Translations under genes and position numbers: made by a program
Assembly: GCA_963717945.1 (NCBI GenBank)
Contig: CAVQXT010000007.1
Location: 124,001-188,000 of the forward strand
DNA length: 64,000 nt
Direction: 5' to 3'
Source: FEN-299 sp963717945
GTDB taxonomy: Bacteria; Acidobacteriota; Vicinamibacteria; Vicinamibacterales; Fen-181
In this document: positions 28,212 through 36,657 of the stretch, piece after piece
Numbering within the stretch: the stretch's first letter is position 1
Layout: each line of letters starts with the position of its first letter
Notes under the pieces: model-generated
The model's database searches: none
Told to the model about the DNA's origin: nothing
What the model saw: only the letters and a program-made list of their open reading frames with translations

Positions 28212-29597
28212 ATGAAACCACCGAAGTCCGTGTTCGTCTGCCAGGAATGCGGCGCCCAGGCGCCGAAGTGGATGGGGCGCTGCGCCGACTGCGGGGCGTG
28301 GAACTCGCTGGTCGAGGAGCGCGCCGCGGAGCCGGCGCCGGCGGCCGCCGGCGCGGCGGCGGCCCGTTACGCGCTCGGGGGCGGGGCCGGGGCCCGGCTC
28401 TACGCCGACATCCAGATGGCCGACGCGCCCCGGCTGGCCACCGGCATCGAGGAGTTCGACCGCGTGCTCGGCGGCGGCATCGTCCCCGGATCGCTGGTGC
28501 TGCTCGGCGGGGAGCCGGGAATCGGCAAGTCGACGCTGTTGCTGCAGGTCGCCGCGTCGTTCGCCCGGTCGGTGGGGCCGGTGCTCTACAGCTCGGGCGA
28601 GGAATCCGAGCACCAGGTCAAGTCGCGCGGCGAGCGGCTCGGCGTCGGCGACGCGCCCATCTACCTGCTCGCGGAGACCTGCCTCGAGCGGGTGCTCGAG
28701 GAGGCCTCGCGCATCAAGCCGGCGCTGCTCGTCGTCGACTCGATCCAGACCGTGTTCTCGCTGAAGCTGCAGTCGGCGCCCGGCAGCATCGGGCAGGTGC
28801 GGGAGGCGGCGACGCAGTTGCTGTTCTCCGCCAAGGGGCACAACGTGCCGACGTTTCTCGTCGGGCACGTCACCAAGGACGGCAGCCTCGCGGGCCCGAA
28901 GTCGCTCGAGCACATCGTCGACACCGTGCTCTACTTCGAGGGCGAGCAGCACCACGTCCACCGGATCATCCGGGCGGTGAAGAACCGGTTCGGGGAGGTG
29001 TCGGAACTGGGCGTGTTCGAGATGACGGGAACCGGCCTCCGCCCGGTGCCCAATCCCTCGCAGCTGTTCCTGGCCGAGCGTCCGGCCGCGTCGCCGGGTT
29101 CGGCGGTGGTCTGCTGCATCGAAGGGTCCCGCCCGATCCTGGTCGAGGTGCAGGCGCTCGTGAGCGGCAGCCTGTACGGGAACGCGCGACGCATGGCGAT
29201 CGGCATCGACCAGAACCGGCTGTCCCTGCTCGTCGCGGTGCTCGAGAAGCGGGCCGGCCTGAGCCTGGTCGGCGAGGACGTCTTCGTCAACGTGGCCGGC
29301 GGGATGTCGATCGACGAACCGGCCGCCGACCTCGCCGTCGTCGCCTCGGTCGCCTCGAGCCTGCGGAACCGGCCCGTGCGCCAGAAGACGGCCGTTTTCG
29401 GCGAAGTCGGCCTGGCCGGCGAGGTCCGGGCGGTGACCCAGGCGGCGCGCCGCGTGAGAGAAGCTGCCCAGATGGGGTTCACTCGCTGTATCCTTCCCAG
29501 AGGCAACCTCGATCCGCGGGACCTGCCCGCCGCCGACGCGTGCGAGGTGGTGGGGGTGTCCACGATCGGGGAGGCCCTCGACGCCGCGTTTGCCTAG
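28212..29597 (+). CDS. radA: DNA repair protein RadA
   Basis: RecA-like ATPase that drives branch migration in recombination. Zinc finger CQECGAQAPKWMGRCADCG at residues 11-30, Walker A GGEPGIGKST, the RadA-specific VKNRFG and a Lon-like C-terminal domain (MSIDEPAADLAVVASVASSL). 461 residues. It leads the radA, PIN-TRAM, plsC, B3/B4 group, an order whose first two members recur in Gram-positive and acidobacterial genomes. Confidence 0.97.
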   Translation: MKPPKSVFVCQECGAQAPKWMGRCADCGAWNSLVEERAAEPAPAAAGAAAARYALGGGAGARLYADIQMADAPRLATGIEEFDRVLGGGIVPGSLVLLGGEPGIGKSTLLLQVAASFARSVGPVLYSSGEESEHQVKSRGERLGVGDAPIYLLAETCLERVLEEASRIKPALLVVDSIQTVFSLKLQSAPGSIGQVREAATQLLFSAKGHNVPTFLVGHVTKDGSLAGPKSLEHIVDTVLYFEGEQHHVHRIIRAVKNRFGEVSELGVFEMTGTGLRPVPNPSQLFLAERPAASPGSAVVCCIEGSRPILVEVQALVSGSLYGNARRMAIGIDQNRLSLLVAVLEKRAGLSLVGEDVFVNVAGGMSIDEPAADLAVVASVASSLRNRPVRQKTAVFGEVGLAGEVRAVTQAARRVREAAQMGFTRCILPRGNLDPRDLPAADACEVVGVSTIGEALDAAFA

Positions 29598-29673
29598 GCG
29601 CCGCCGGCCGGGTCATTTCATCGTCCCCGGCCGTGCCGGCGTGTTATTCGGATCCGGAACCGGGAGCTCCCCA

Positions 29674-30832
29674 ATGACGTGGTTCATACTCGCCCGGACG
29701 CTGTTCATCGCCGCGATCGCCTTCACGTCGGGTCTGCTGCAGCCGCTGGCCGGATTCGGCCCGGTCGGGGCGGGGGCGCTCGTCAACGCCCTCTTCGGCC
29801 TGGTGCTGGCCCTCCTCATCATCGTGTTCGAAGTCCGCCTCAAGGACGTGGCGGTCACCACGACGCTGGGCGCGCTCGTCGGCGGCACGACCGGGCTGGT
29901 CATCGCGAGGACGATCGAGACGGCGCTCACCTGGACCGACACGAGCGACGCGCGGGTGTCGTTCCTGCGCAGCGTCGTGCTCCTGGTGCTGCCGTACATC
30001 GGGACGGTGATGGGCGCGCGGAAAGGCGAGTGGCTGGAACCGGCGCGACTGGTAGGCCTCTTCCGCGCGGCCGGCCCGCAGCGCCGCTACAAGGTGCTCG
30101 ACACGAGCGTCATCATCGACGGCCGGATCGCCGACGTCTGCGAGACCGGGTTCATCGACGGGGCGCTGGTCATCCCGCAGTTCGTGCTCAAGGAACTGCA
30201 GCTGGTCGCGGACTCGGCCGACGCGCTCAAGCGCAACCGCGGGCGGCGCGGCCTCGACATCCTCCAGAAGATCCAGAAGATGTCGGGCGTCGAGGTCATC
30301 ATCTCCGACGTGGACTTCCCGGAAGTCCGCGAGGTCGACCTCAAGCTGATCGAGCTGGCGCGCTCGCTGCAGGGCAAGATCGTCACCAACGACTTCAACC
30401 TGAACAAGGTCGCGCAGCTCCGCGGCGTGGACGTGCTGAACGTCAACCAGCTTGCCAACTCGCTCAAGCCGGTCGTGCTGCCCGGCGAAACGATGAAGGT
30501 CTTCATCCTCAAGGAAGGCAAGGAATACAACCAGGGCGTGGCCTACCTCGACGACGGGACGATGGTCGTGGTGGACAACGCGCGCAGGCTGATCTCGAAG
30601 ACGATCGACATCGTCGTGACGAGCGTGCTCCAGACGACGGCCGGCAAGATGATCTTCGGCCGTTACATCGAGGCGAACCCGTCCGCGTCGGCGCCGGTGC
30701 CCGCGCCGCCCCCACCCCGCGGCAGCCAATGGCGCGCCGTCGGCGATCGCGGCCAAGCCCAACGGCCCCGCCGCCGCGCCGCCGGCGCCGGTCGCAGCCG
30801 ACAAGGACGACACGAGGGGGCGGGCGCGGTGA
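29674..30832 (+). CDS. PIN-TRAM integral membrane protein, apparent frameshift near its end
   Basis: YacL-type protein: four hydrophobic helices (residues 1-120), a PIN nuclease-fold domain (RYKVLDTSVIIDGRIADVCE with the first acidic residues; GKIVTNDFNLNKVAQL with others) and a TRAM RNA-binding domain (PGETMKVFILKEGKEYNQGVAYLDDGTMVVVDN). Up to 30706 the frame is 1; beyond the C-runs at 30709-30718 the expected Ala/Pro-rich tail (AANGAPSAIAAKPNGPAAAP ... DDTRGRAR, stop TGA 30830-30832) continues only in the next frame. Thus one extra C is present here, by error or mutation; read literally the frame runs on into plsC. Start ATG 29674 was chosen over an upstream one that overlaps radA. Confidence 0.85.
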
Positions 30833-31581
30833 AAGTGCCGCCATTCCACTGGTGGCGGACCGTCCTGTTCCTGATCCCGGCGATCGCGGTCTACTCGATC
30901 GTCCTGGGCACGGTGTCGATCGCGTCCAGCCTGTTCCAGCGGAGCGGGTTCTTCGCGCACCGCTGCGCCCGCGCCTGGTCGTGGCTCATCCTGGCGACGA
31001 CCGGCGTCGACGTCGAGGTGCGCGGCCTCGACCGCCTGACGCCCGGCACGACCTATATCTTCGTGTCGAACCACCAGAGCATCTACGACATCCCGGTCAT
31101 CTTCTGGCACGTGCCGTGGCAGCTTCGGATCATCGCCAAGGCCTCGCTCGCCAGGTTTCCGTTCCTCGGCTGGCACCTCAGCCGGACCGGACACCTGCTG
31201 GTCGACCGGCGGCATCCCGACCCGCTCGGCATCCTCCGGCGGTGGAAGGGGCTGGTGTCGCGAGGGCTGTCGTTGATCGTGTTCCCCGAGGGCACGAGAA
31301 GCGCCGACGGCAACGTCGGGCGGTTCAAGGGCGGGAGCTTCCTGCTCGCGATCCAGGCTGGCCTGCCGCTGGTCCCGGTGTCGGTGAGCGGCAGCCGTCA
31401 CGTGATGCTCAAGAACCGGCTGATGACCTGCCCGGGGCACGTGCGCCTGGTCGTGCACGACCCGGTGCCGACCGCCGGTCTCGAGGCGAGCGCGGAGAGC
31501 GCCCGCCGGCTGGCCGAGCAGATCCGCGCGACCGTCCGGGCGGACGTGGACGAGCCGGGCGGCATCGCCGCGCAGTCATGA
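30829..31581 (+). CDS. plsC: 1-acyl-sn-glycerol-3-phosphate acyltransferase
   Basis: Second acylation step of phosphatidic acid synthesis at the inner membrane. Catalytic motif NHQSIYDIPVI (HX4D) around residues 83-93, FPEGTRS for glycerol-phosphate binding, and an N-terminal hydrophobic helix. GTG 30829 overlaps the restored PIN-TRAM stop as GTGA and yields 250 residues, the family norm, which argues against a true fusion with the upstream gene although the two share an open frame. Ends in a 4-base overlap with the B3/B4 gene. Confidence 0.9.
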   Translation: MKVPPFHWWRTVLFLIPAIAVYSIVLGTVSIASSLFQRSGFFAHRCARAWSWLILATTGVDVEVRGLDRLTPGTTYIFVSNHQSIYDIPVIFWHVPWQLRIIAKASLARFPFLGWHLSRTGHLLVDRRHPDPLGILRRWKGLVSRGLSLIVFPEGTRSADGNVGRFKGGSFLLAIQAGLPLVPVSVSGSRHVMLKNRLMTCPGHVRLVVHDPVPTAGLEASAESARRLAEQIRATVRADVDEPGGIAAQS

Positions 31582-32213
31582 CGTTCACTCTCGCTCCAGA
31601 CCTGGCTCCCGTCGTCCAGCCGGCCGCGCTGGTCGTCGAGGGGGTCACCGTGGCCGAACGCGACGGTGAGCTCGACGTGGCGATCGCCGAGGCCGAAGCT
31701 CGCGTGCGCCGCGACCCGCCGAGCGAGCGCGAGGCCGTCCGTGCGATGTATCGCCGGACGGGCCTCGACCCGACCAGGCGCCGTCCCTCGTCGGAAGCGC
31801 TGCTGCGGCGCGTGACGAGAGGCGAGAGGCTGCCGCGCATCAACTCGCTGGTCGACATCTGCAACTGGTGCTCGCTCGAGCTGCAGCTGCCCTACGGGCT
31901 CTACGACCTCGATCGAATCGACGGTGCTGTCGTCCTGCGCCTGGGCGAAGCCGGCGAGGAATACCCGGGGATCCGGAAGGACGTCGTCCACGTCGGCGGC
32001 CGCCTGACGCTCGCCGACCGCCTCGGCGCCTTCGGCAATCCGTCCTCCGACTCCCTCCGCACGATCGTGACGCCGGAGACCACGCGCGTGATGGCGGTGA
32101 TCTTCGCCCCGCGTATCCTCGCGGGGGACGCCGTCGTCGCCGCCGTCGACCTGACATCCATACGGATCCGCCTCTACGCTGGAGGCGTCGAGCGGCTCAG
32201 ACTCGTCCTTTGA
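31578..32213 (+). CDS. Stand-alone B3/B4 domain protein
   Basis: 211 residues matching the B3/B4 editing-type domain of phenylalanyl-tRNA synthetase beta subunits: INSLVDICNWCSLELQLPYGLYDLD, then EEYPGIRKDVVHVGGRLTLAD and ETTRVMAVIFAPR. Free-standing members may hydrolyse misacylated tRNA in trans, but this is unproven. No PheT remainder is nearby. ATG 31578 overlaps plsC. Its 3' end abuts a GCAGGCCTGAAGGCCTGC-type palindrome pair. Confidence 0.8.
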   Translation: MTFTLAPDLAPVVQPAALVVEGVTVAERDGELDVAIAEAEARVRRDPPSEREAVRAMYRRTGLDPTRRRPSSEALLRRVTRGERLPRINSLVDICNWCSLELQLPYGLYDLDRIDGAVVLRLGEAGEEYPGIRKDVVHVGGRLTLADRLGAFGNPSSDSLRTIVTPETTRVMAVIFAPRILAGDAVVAAVDLTSIRIRLYAGGVERLRLVL

Positions 32214-32214
32214 C

Positions 32215-32290
32215 GCGCAGGCCTGAAGGCCTGCGCTATCCGGGGCGTCTTTGCCGGATCTGCAGATAGCGCAGGGCTTCAGCCCTGCGC
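32215..32290. repeat. Paired GCAGG(CC/GC)TTCAG palindromes (BIME-like)
   Basis: Palindrome at 32215-32238 (core GCAGGCCTGAAGGCCTGC) and an inverted relative at 32267-32290 (core GCAGGGCTTCAGCCCTGC); between them ATCCGG and CCGGAT pair, so the whole folds as one nested hairpin. Confidence 0.8.
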
Positions 32291-32295
32291 CCCTG

Positions 32296-32301
32296 TATAA
32301 T
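32296..32301 (+). promoter_or_regulatory. Possible -10 element for ispDF
   Basis: A perfect TATAAT 32 bases before the ispDF start; the correctly spaced -35 region (AGGGCT, inside the palindrome) is poor, so promoter function is uncertain. Confidence 0.3.
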
Positions 32302-32332
32302 TAACGGTTGCCCCTGCTCCCGGACGCCGCCC

Positions 32333-33571
32333 ATGCACGTATCCGCCATTATCGCAGCCGGAGGACGCGGACGCCGCCTGGGGGCAGGTGTGCCCAAGCA
32401 GCTGCTCGACCTTGGCGGCCGGCCGATGCTCCAGTGGAGCCTCGATGTATTCCTCGCCTGCGGGCGCGTGCGAGATCTGATCGTGGTGGTGCCGGCCGAG
32501 TGGGTCGCCGAGCCTCCCGCCTGCTTGCGTCGCGACCGGATTCGGATCGTTCAGGGTGGCGAGCGGCGCCAGGATTCGGTGGCCAACGGGTTCGCCGCGG
32601 TGCCGGAGGCGGCCGAGATCGTGCTGGTCCACGACGCGGCCAGGCCGCTGGTTGACGCGGCGACCATCGACGCGGCGATCGACGCGGCCGCCGAGGCCGG
32701 CGCCGCGATTGTCGCCCTCCCGGCGCGCGACACGATCAAGTGGGCCTCGGCCGACGCGGTCGCGGGAGCGGGAAGCCCGGCAGGGGGCGGGGAGCGCACC
32801 GTCGAACGCACGCTGGCGCGCGAGCGGGTCTTCCTCGCGCAGACGCCCCAGGCGTTCCGCCGCGAGGTGCTGGCGGCCGCCGTGGCGCTCGGGCGGGACG
32901 GTGCCGAGGCGACCGACGAGGCCGCGCTCGCCGAACTGGCCGGGTACGCCGTGCGGCTCGTCGAGGGGAACGTGCGGAACATCAAGGTGACGACGGCCGA
33001 CGATCTCGTCATCGCGGAGGCACTCGTGAGAGCCGAATCGAAGGGGACCGGCGTCGGGCCCGCCGAGCCCTCCGGCCAATCGACGTTCCGCGTCGGCTCG
33101 GGCTACGACCTGCACCGGTTCGCCGACCGGCGCCCGCTGATCCTGGGCGGCGTCGAGATTCCGTTCGACCGCGGTCTGGCGGGGCACTCCGACGCGGACG
33201 CGCTCTGCCACGCGGTCACCGACGCGGTGCTCGGCGCCGCGTCGCTCGGAGACATCGGCGTTCACTTCCCGGACACCGACGCGCGCTGGCGCGGCGCGTC
33301 GAGTGTCGCGATGCTCCGGCACGCCGTGGAGCTGGCGGCCGCGCGCGGCTTCCGCATCGTGAACGTGGACGCGACGGTCATCGCGGAGCGCCCGCCGATC
33401 GGCCCGCACCGGGCGGCGATGGCGGCCTCGCTGGCCGGCGCGCTGGGCGTGGCCGAGGCGGCGGTGAGCGTGAAGGCCAAGACGAACGAGGGCGTGGACG
33501 CCACCGGACGCGGCGAGGCGCTCGCCGTTCACGCGATCGCGCTGCTACAGCGTGACAGCGTGACAGACTGA
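32333..33571 (+). CDS. ispDF: Bifunctional IspD/IspF (MEP pathway)
   Basis: 412-residue fusion. Residues 1-230 are IspD (CDP-ME synthase): AAGGRGRRLGAGVPKQLLDL, VHDAARPLV, and TDEAALAEL. Residues 245-405 are IspF (MECDP synthase): GSGYDLHRFADRRPLILGGV, LAGHSDADALCHAVTDA, GDIGVHFPDTD, KAKTNEGVD. The active-site His and Asp residues are present in both. The intermediate kinase IspE is at 19109-20014. The last codons (CGTGACAGCGTGACAGAC) are repeat-like and lead into a CTAGCCACT stutter. Confidence 0.96.
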   Translation: MHVSAIIAAGGRGRRLGAGVPKQLLDLGGRPMLQWSLDVFLACGRVRDLIVVVPAEWVAEPPACLRRDRIRIVQGGERRQDSVANGFAAVPEAAEIVLVHDAARPLVDAATIDAAIDAAAEAGAAIVALPARDTIKWASADAVAGAGSPAGGGERTVERTLARERVFLAQTPQAFRREVLAAAVALGRDGAEATDEAALAELAGYAVRLVEGNVRNIKVTTADDLVIAEALVRAESKGTGVGPAEPSGQSTFRVGSGYDLHRFADRRPLILGGVEIPFDRGLAGHSDADALCHAVTDAVLGAASLGDIGVHFPDTDARWRGASSVAMLRHAVELAAARGFRIVNVDATVIAERPPIGPHRAAMAASLAGALGVAEAAVSVKAKTNEGVDATGRGEALAVHAIALLQRDSVTD

Positions 33572-33598
33572 CCACTAGCCACTAGCCACTGACTACGA
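33546..33598. repeat. Stutter half-element at ispDF 3' end
   Basis: CAGCGTGACAGCGTGACAGA, the usual central word, followed by ACTAGCC/ACTGACC repeats. The left part encodes the last residues of IspF. Confidence 0.65.
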
Positions 33599-33600
33599 CC

Positions 33601-35103
33601 ATGCGTGTCCGTTTCGCCCCCAGCCCTACCGGCCACCTGCACGTCGGGAACGCGCGCACGGCGCTGTTCAACTACCTGATGGCCCGCGCCTCGGGCGGCG
33701 TGTTCATCCTGCGGATCGAGGACACCGACGTCGAGCGATCGACGCGCGAGTCCGAGGCGGCGATCCTCGAGGACCTGCGCTGGATGGGACTCCGCTGGGA
33801 CGAGGGGCCCGACATCGGCGGGCCGCACGGCCCGTATCGCCAGTCCGAGCGGCTCGGCCTGTACCACGACTTCGCCGCGAAGCTCGTCGCCGCGGGCAAG
33901 GCGTATCACTGCTTCTGTTCGCCCGAGCGGCTCGAGGCCGACCGCCGGGCGGCGCTCGCCGCGGGGCAGCCGCCGAAGTACCCGGGCACGTGCCGGGCGA
34001 TTGGCGAGCAGGCGGCGAGCGAGCGGATCGCGCGTGGCGAGCGGGCGGTGGTCCGCTTCAGGGTGCCGGAAGACCGTGCCGTCTCGTTCGCCGACCTGGT
34101 TCGCGGGCCTGTGACGTTCCACACGAGCGTGATCGGCGACCCGGTGCTGCTGCGGTCCGACGGTCACCCGGCCTACAACTTCGCCGTCGTGATCGACGAC
34201 GCGTCGATGGAGGTGACGCACGTGGTCCGCGGCGAGGACCACATCTCCAACACGCCGCGCCAGATCCTGATCTACGAGGCGCTCGGCTTCACGCCGCCCG
34301 CGTTCGCCCATCTCGCGCTGGTGATGGGGCCCGACCACACGCCCCTCTCCAAGCGGCATGGCGCGACGTCGGTGGCCGAGTTCCGCGCGAAGGGCTACCT
34401 GCCCGAGGCGCTCGTCAACTACCTGGCGCTCATCGGCTGGTCGCCGGGCGGCGACGACGAGCTGCTGCCGGTGGACGAACTGGCGCGGCGCTTCTCGATC
34501 GACGCCGTCGGCCACAGCGCGGGCGTGTTCGACGAGGAGAAGCTCGCCTGGGTCGACCGTCATTACCTGCGGACCGCCGACCCCGCGCGGATCGCGGAGC
34601 TGTCGCTCGGCTACTTCCAGCGCGACGGCCTGGCCGGCGACGCGGGCCCGGAGGCGCTCGAGTACCTCGCCGCGGTCCTGCCGATGGCCACGTCCTCGGT
34701 GGACCGGCTCGACGAGATCCCGTCCCGCCTGGCCTTTCTCTTCGCGTTCGATCCTGCGCGGGCGGTGGCCGACCGGGAGGTGATCGACGTGCTGGCGCAC
34801 GACGGGGCGCGGGAGGTGGTCGAGTGCCTCGCGCGCGAGCTTTCCCGCGGCGCGCGCCTCGTCGATCGCGACCGGTTCCGGGCCGTCGTCGGCGCGGTGA
34901 AGCAGCAGACCGGCCAGAAGGCCAAGGGGTTGTTCCACCCGATCCGCGTGGCGCTGACCGGCGCGGCGGGCGGGCCGGAGCTCGACCTGGCGGTGCCGGC
35001 GATCGACCGCGGCGCGGAGCTGCCGGCGTCGGCGGGTCTCGCGCCGATCCTCGGCTGCCGCGAGCGCGCGGCGGCGTTCGCAGAGGCGCTGCGGCAGGCG
35101 TAG
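33601..35103 (+). CDS. gltX: Glutamyl-tRNA synthetase
   Basis: Class I synthetase that charges tRNA-Glu. HIGH-type motif PSPTGHLHVGNARTALFN at the N-terminus, KMSKS-type PLSKRHGATSV at about residue 247, and ILRIEDTDVERS. 500 residues. The start ATG 33601 directly follows the stutter repeat and has no evident ribosome site. The TAG stop opens a TAGGGGC-type palindrome pair. Confidence 0.97.
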   Translation: MRVRFAPSPTGHLHVGNARTALFNYLMARASGGVFILRIEDTDVERSTRESEAAILEDLRWMGLRWDEGPDIGGPHGPYRQSERLGLYHDFAAKLVAAGKAYHCFCSPERLEADRRAALAAGQPPKYPGTCRAIGEQAASERIARGERAVVRFRVPEDRAVSFADLVRGPVTFHTSVIGDPVLLRSDGHPAYNFAVVIDDASMEVTHVVRGEDHISNTPRQILIYEALGFTPPAFAHLALVMGPDHTPLSKRHGATSVAEFRAKGYLPEALVNYLALIGWSPGGDDELLPVDELARRFSIDAVGHSAGVFDEEKLAWVDRHYLRTADPARIAELSLGYFQRDGLAGDAGPEALEYLAAVLPMATSSVDRLDEIPSRLAFLFAFDPARAVADREVIDVLAHDGAREVVECLARELSRGARLVDRDRFRAVVGAVKQQTGQKAKGLFHPIRVALTGAAGGPELDLAVPAIDRGAELPASAGLAPILGCRERAAAFAEALRQA

Positions 35104-35156
35104 GGGCAGGCCTTGTGCCTGCCCGTGCAAGGGCGGCCACAAGGGCCGCCCCTACG
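35101..35156. repeat. TAGGGGC-type palindrome pair
   Basis: Two inverted copies: TAGGGGCAGG-CCTTGTG-CCTGCCC and, reversed, GGGCGGC-CACAAGG-GCCGCCCCTA, six bases apart. The first TAG is the gltX stop codon. Confidence 0.85.
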
Positions 35157-35157
35157 G

Positions 35158-35264
35158 AGCCGACAGCGGATCACGGTCGGACGCCGGGAAGCGGAGTAGC
35201 TGGCAGCGGATTTTGCGTGACACGGTCCACGGCCCGAAGCCTGGAGCCCGAAGCCTGGAGCCCT
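35158..35264. repeat. Composite stutter spacer before rlmB
   Basis: GCGGATCACGGTCGGACG, TAGCTGGCAGCGGAT, TTGCGTGACACG, then three AGCCCGAAGCCTGG copies. The first half is near-identical in order to the alr-radA spacer. Confidence 0.7.
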
Positions 35265-35265
35265 G

Positions 35266-36039
35266 GTGATCATCTACGGCATCAACCCCGTCCTCGAGGC
35301 GTTGCGCGCACGGCGCGTGCGGGGCCTTCGGGTCTCGGCGCGCGCCGACAAGCGGCTGCAGGAGATCCTGCGGCTGGCCGCCGAGGCGGGCGTCCGCGTG
35401 CAGCAGGTGGACACGGCGGAGCTCGAACGGGTCTCGCGCGGCGGGCTGCACCAGGGTGTGGCGGCCGAGGTCGAGGACGCTCCGGCGTGCGACGTCTCCG
35501 ACCTGGTGCAGACGCCGGGCCGCGCGCCGCTCATCGTCGTCCTCGACGGCGTCGAGGACCCCCACAACTTCGGCGCGATCCTGCGCGTGGCGGACGCGGC
35601 GGGGGCGGACGGCGTGATCCGGCAGACGCGGCGGGCCGCCGCGATCGACGGCGTGGCGGCGAAGGCGTCGGCGGGCGCGATGGCGCACGTCCGCATCGCC
35701 AGCGTCGTGAACATCGCGCGGGCGATCGAGGAGCTCAAGGCGGCCAACGTGTGGACCGTCGGGCTGGCGGCTGACGCGCCCGAGGCGTATACCGACCTGG
35801 ACCTGACCCTGCCCACCGCGATCGTGCTCGGGGCCGAGGGGGTGGGGCTCCGGCGACTGGTCCGGGAGACGTGCGACCGGACGGCGTCGATCCCGATGCT
35901 CGGTCACATCGGCAGCGTCAACGTGAGCGTGGCCGCCGGCATCGTGCTGTTCGAGGCGGTCCGGCAGCGACGGGCCGCCGCGAGGGCGCGGACCTCGGAC
36001 TCGGCCGGCCCGGCGGGGCCCTCTGACGAGGTTTTGTGA
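35266..36039 (+). CDS. rlmB: 23S rRNA (Gm2251) 2'-O-methyltransferase
   Basis: SPOUT (TrmH) methyltransferase. N-terminal substrate-binding domain (IYGINPVLEALRARRVRGL) and knotted domain with DGVEDPHNFGAILRVADAAG, VLGAEGVGL and IPMLGHIGSVNVSVAAGIVL, the SAM-binding knot. 257 residues, ending in an Ala/Arg tail. Start GTG 35266. RlmB itself versus a close TrmH relative is judged from the N-terminal domain. Confidence 0.92.
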   Translation: MIIYGINPVLEALRARRVRGLRVSARADKRLQEILRLAAEAGVRVQQVDTAELERVSRGGLHQGVAAEVEDAPACDVSDLVQTPGRAPLIVVLDGVEDPHNFGAILRVADAAGADGVIRQTRRAAAIDGVAAKASAGAMAHVRIASVVNIARAIEELKAANVWTVGLAADAPEAYTDLDLTLPTAIVLGAEGVGLRRLVRETCDRTASIPMLGHIGSVNVSVAAGIVLFEAVRQRRAAARARTSDSAGPAGPSDEVL

Positions 36040-36052
36040 GCCTCCGGCGCAC

Positions 36053-36081
36053 TTGTCGGCTGGCATAGGACGTGCTACGAT
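36053..36081 (+). promoter_or_regulatory. Promoter of the tRNA-tuf operon
   Basis: -35 TTGTCG (36053-36058), 17-base spacer, -10 TACGAT (36076-36081), predicted start about 9 bases before tRNA-Thr. Confidence 0.65.
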
Positions 36082-36096
36082 AAATCCTTTCGTCTG

Positions 36097-36173
36097 GCTG
36101 GCGTAGCTCAGACCGGTAGAGCAGCTGATTTGTAATCAGCTGGTCGGGGGTTCAAATCCCTCCGCCAGCTCCA
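36097..36173 (+). tRNA. tRNA-Thr (TGT)
   Basis: Acceptor GCTGGCG/CGCCAGC, anticodon stem CTGAT-loop TTGTAAT with TGT, T loop TTCAAAT, encoded CCA at 36171-36173. First of the thrU-tyrU-glyT-thrT-tufB order known from E. coli. Confidence 0.95.
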
Positions 36174-36265
36174 TCGACTTGACGCCAGGGGCGCCGTGTC
36201 GGCGGCGGGACCCGCGCCGACGGCGCGCCGGGAACGGCCAGGTGGACGGCATCGGTTCGTGGTGT

Positions 36266-36352
36266 GGCGAGGTTGCAGAGCGGTCAAATGCAACAGACTG
36301 TAAATCTGTCGCCCAAGTGGCTTCGGAGGTTCGAATCCTCCCCTCGCCACCA
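36266..36352 (+). tRNA. tRNA-Tyr (GTA)
   Basis: Class II tRNA, 87 bases with a long variable arm (CGCCCAAGTGGCTTCGG region). Acceptor GGCGAGG/CCTCGCC, anticodon stem ACAGA/TCTGT with loop CTGTAAA (GTA), encoded CCA. Confidence 0.94.
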
Positions 36353-36582
36353 TTCGACTCGGCCGGTAGGCCGACGTCGAATGGTGCCTTGAGCGAGCGC
36401 AGCGAGCCGAAAGGCTTCGCCTCGCTCATGGCAAGCCAGCAGTCGGACCTCTGTGCGGCCGACGGCGTGGAGAGCCTCCGATGGCATGGCCGCGAAGGCG
36501 GACCGGTCGCAGACGGGTTCGGGATCGAGTGGCCGGGCGGCGCAGTCGCCCGTGCGGATAGCCCCCGGGGAAGGCTCGGCGA
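36353..36582. other. tRNA spacer with CGAGCG-type and GCGAAGGCGGAC elements
   Basis: 230 bases, no gene. Contains a GCCTTGAGCGAGCGCAGCGAG palindrome-like stretch (about 36386-36436) and, at 36488-36560, CGCGAAGGCGGACCGG followed by GGGCGGCGCAGTCGCCCGTG. The latter pair recurs in the next spacer. Confidence 0.6.
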
Positions 36583-36657
36583 GCGGGAGTAACTCAGTGG
36601 TAGAGTCACAGCCTTCCAAGCTGTTGGTCGCGGGTTCGATCCCCGTCTCCCGCTCCA
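36583..36657 (+). tRNA. tRNA-Gly (TCC)
   Basis: Acceptor GCGGGAG/CTCCCGC, anticodon loop CTTCCAA (TCC), T arm GCGGG-TTCGATC-CCCGT, encoded CCA at 36655-36657. Confidence 0.95.

Noticed and set aside
29674..31581. A genuine PIN-TRAM-PlsC fusion protein
   Set aside because: A one-base change in a C-run restores two normal genes with a typical GTGA overlap and normal lengths; the fused linker looks out of frame.
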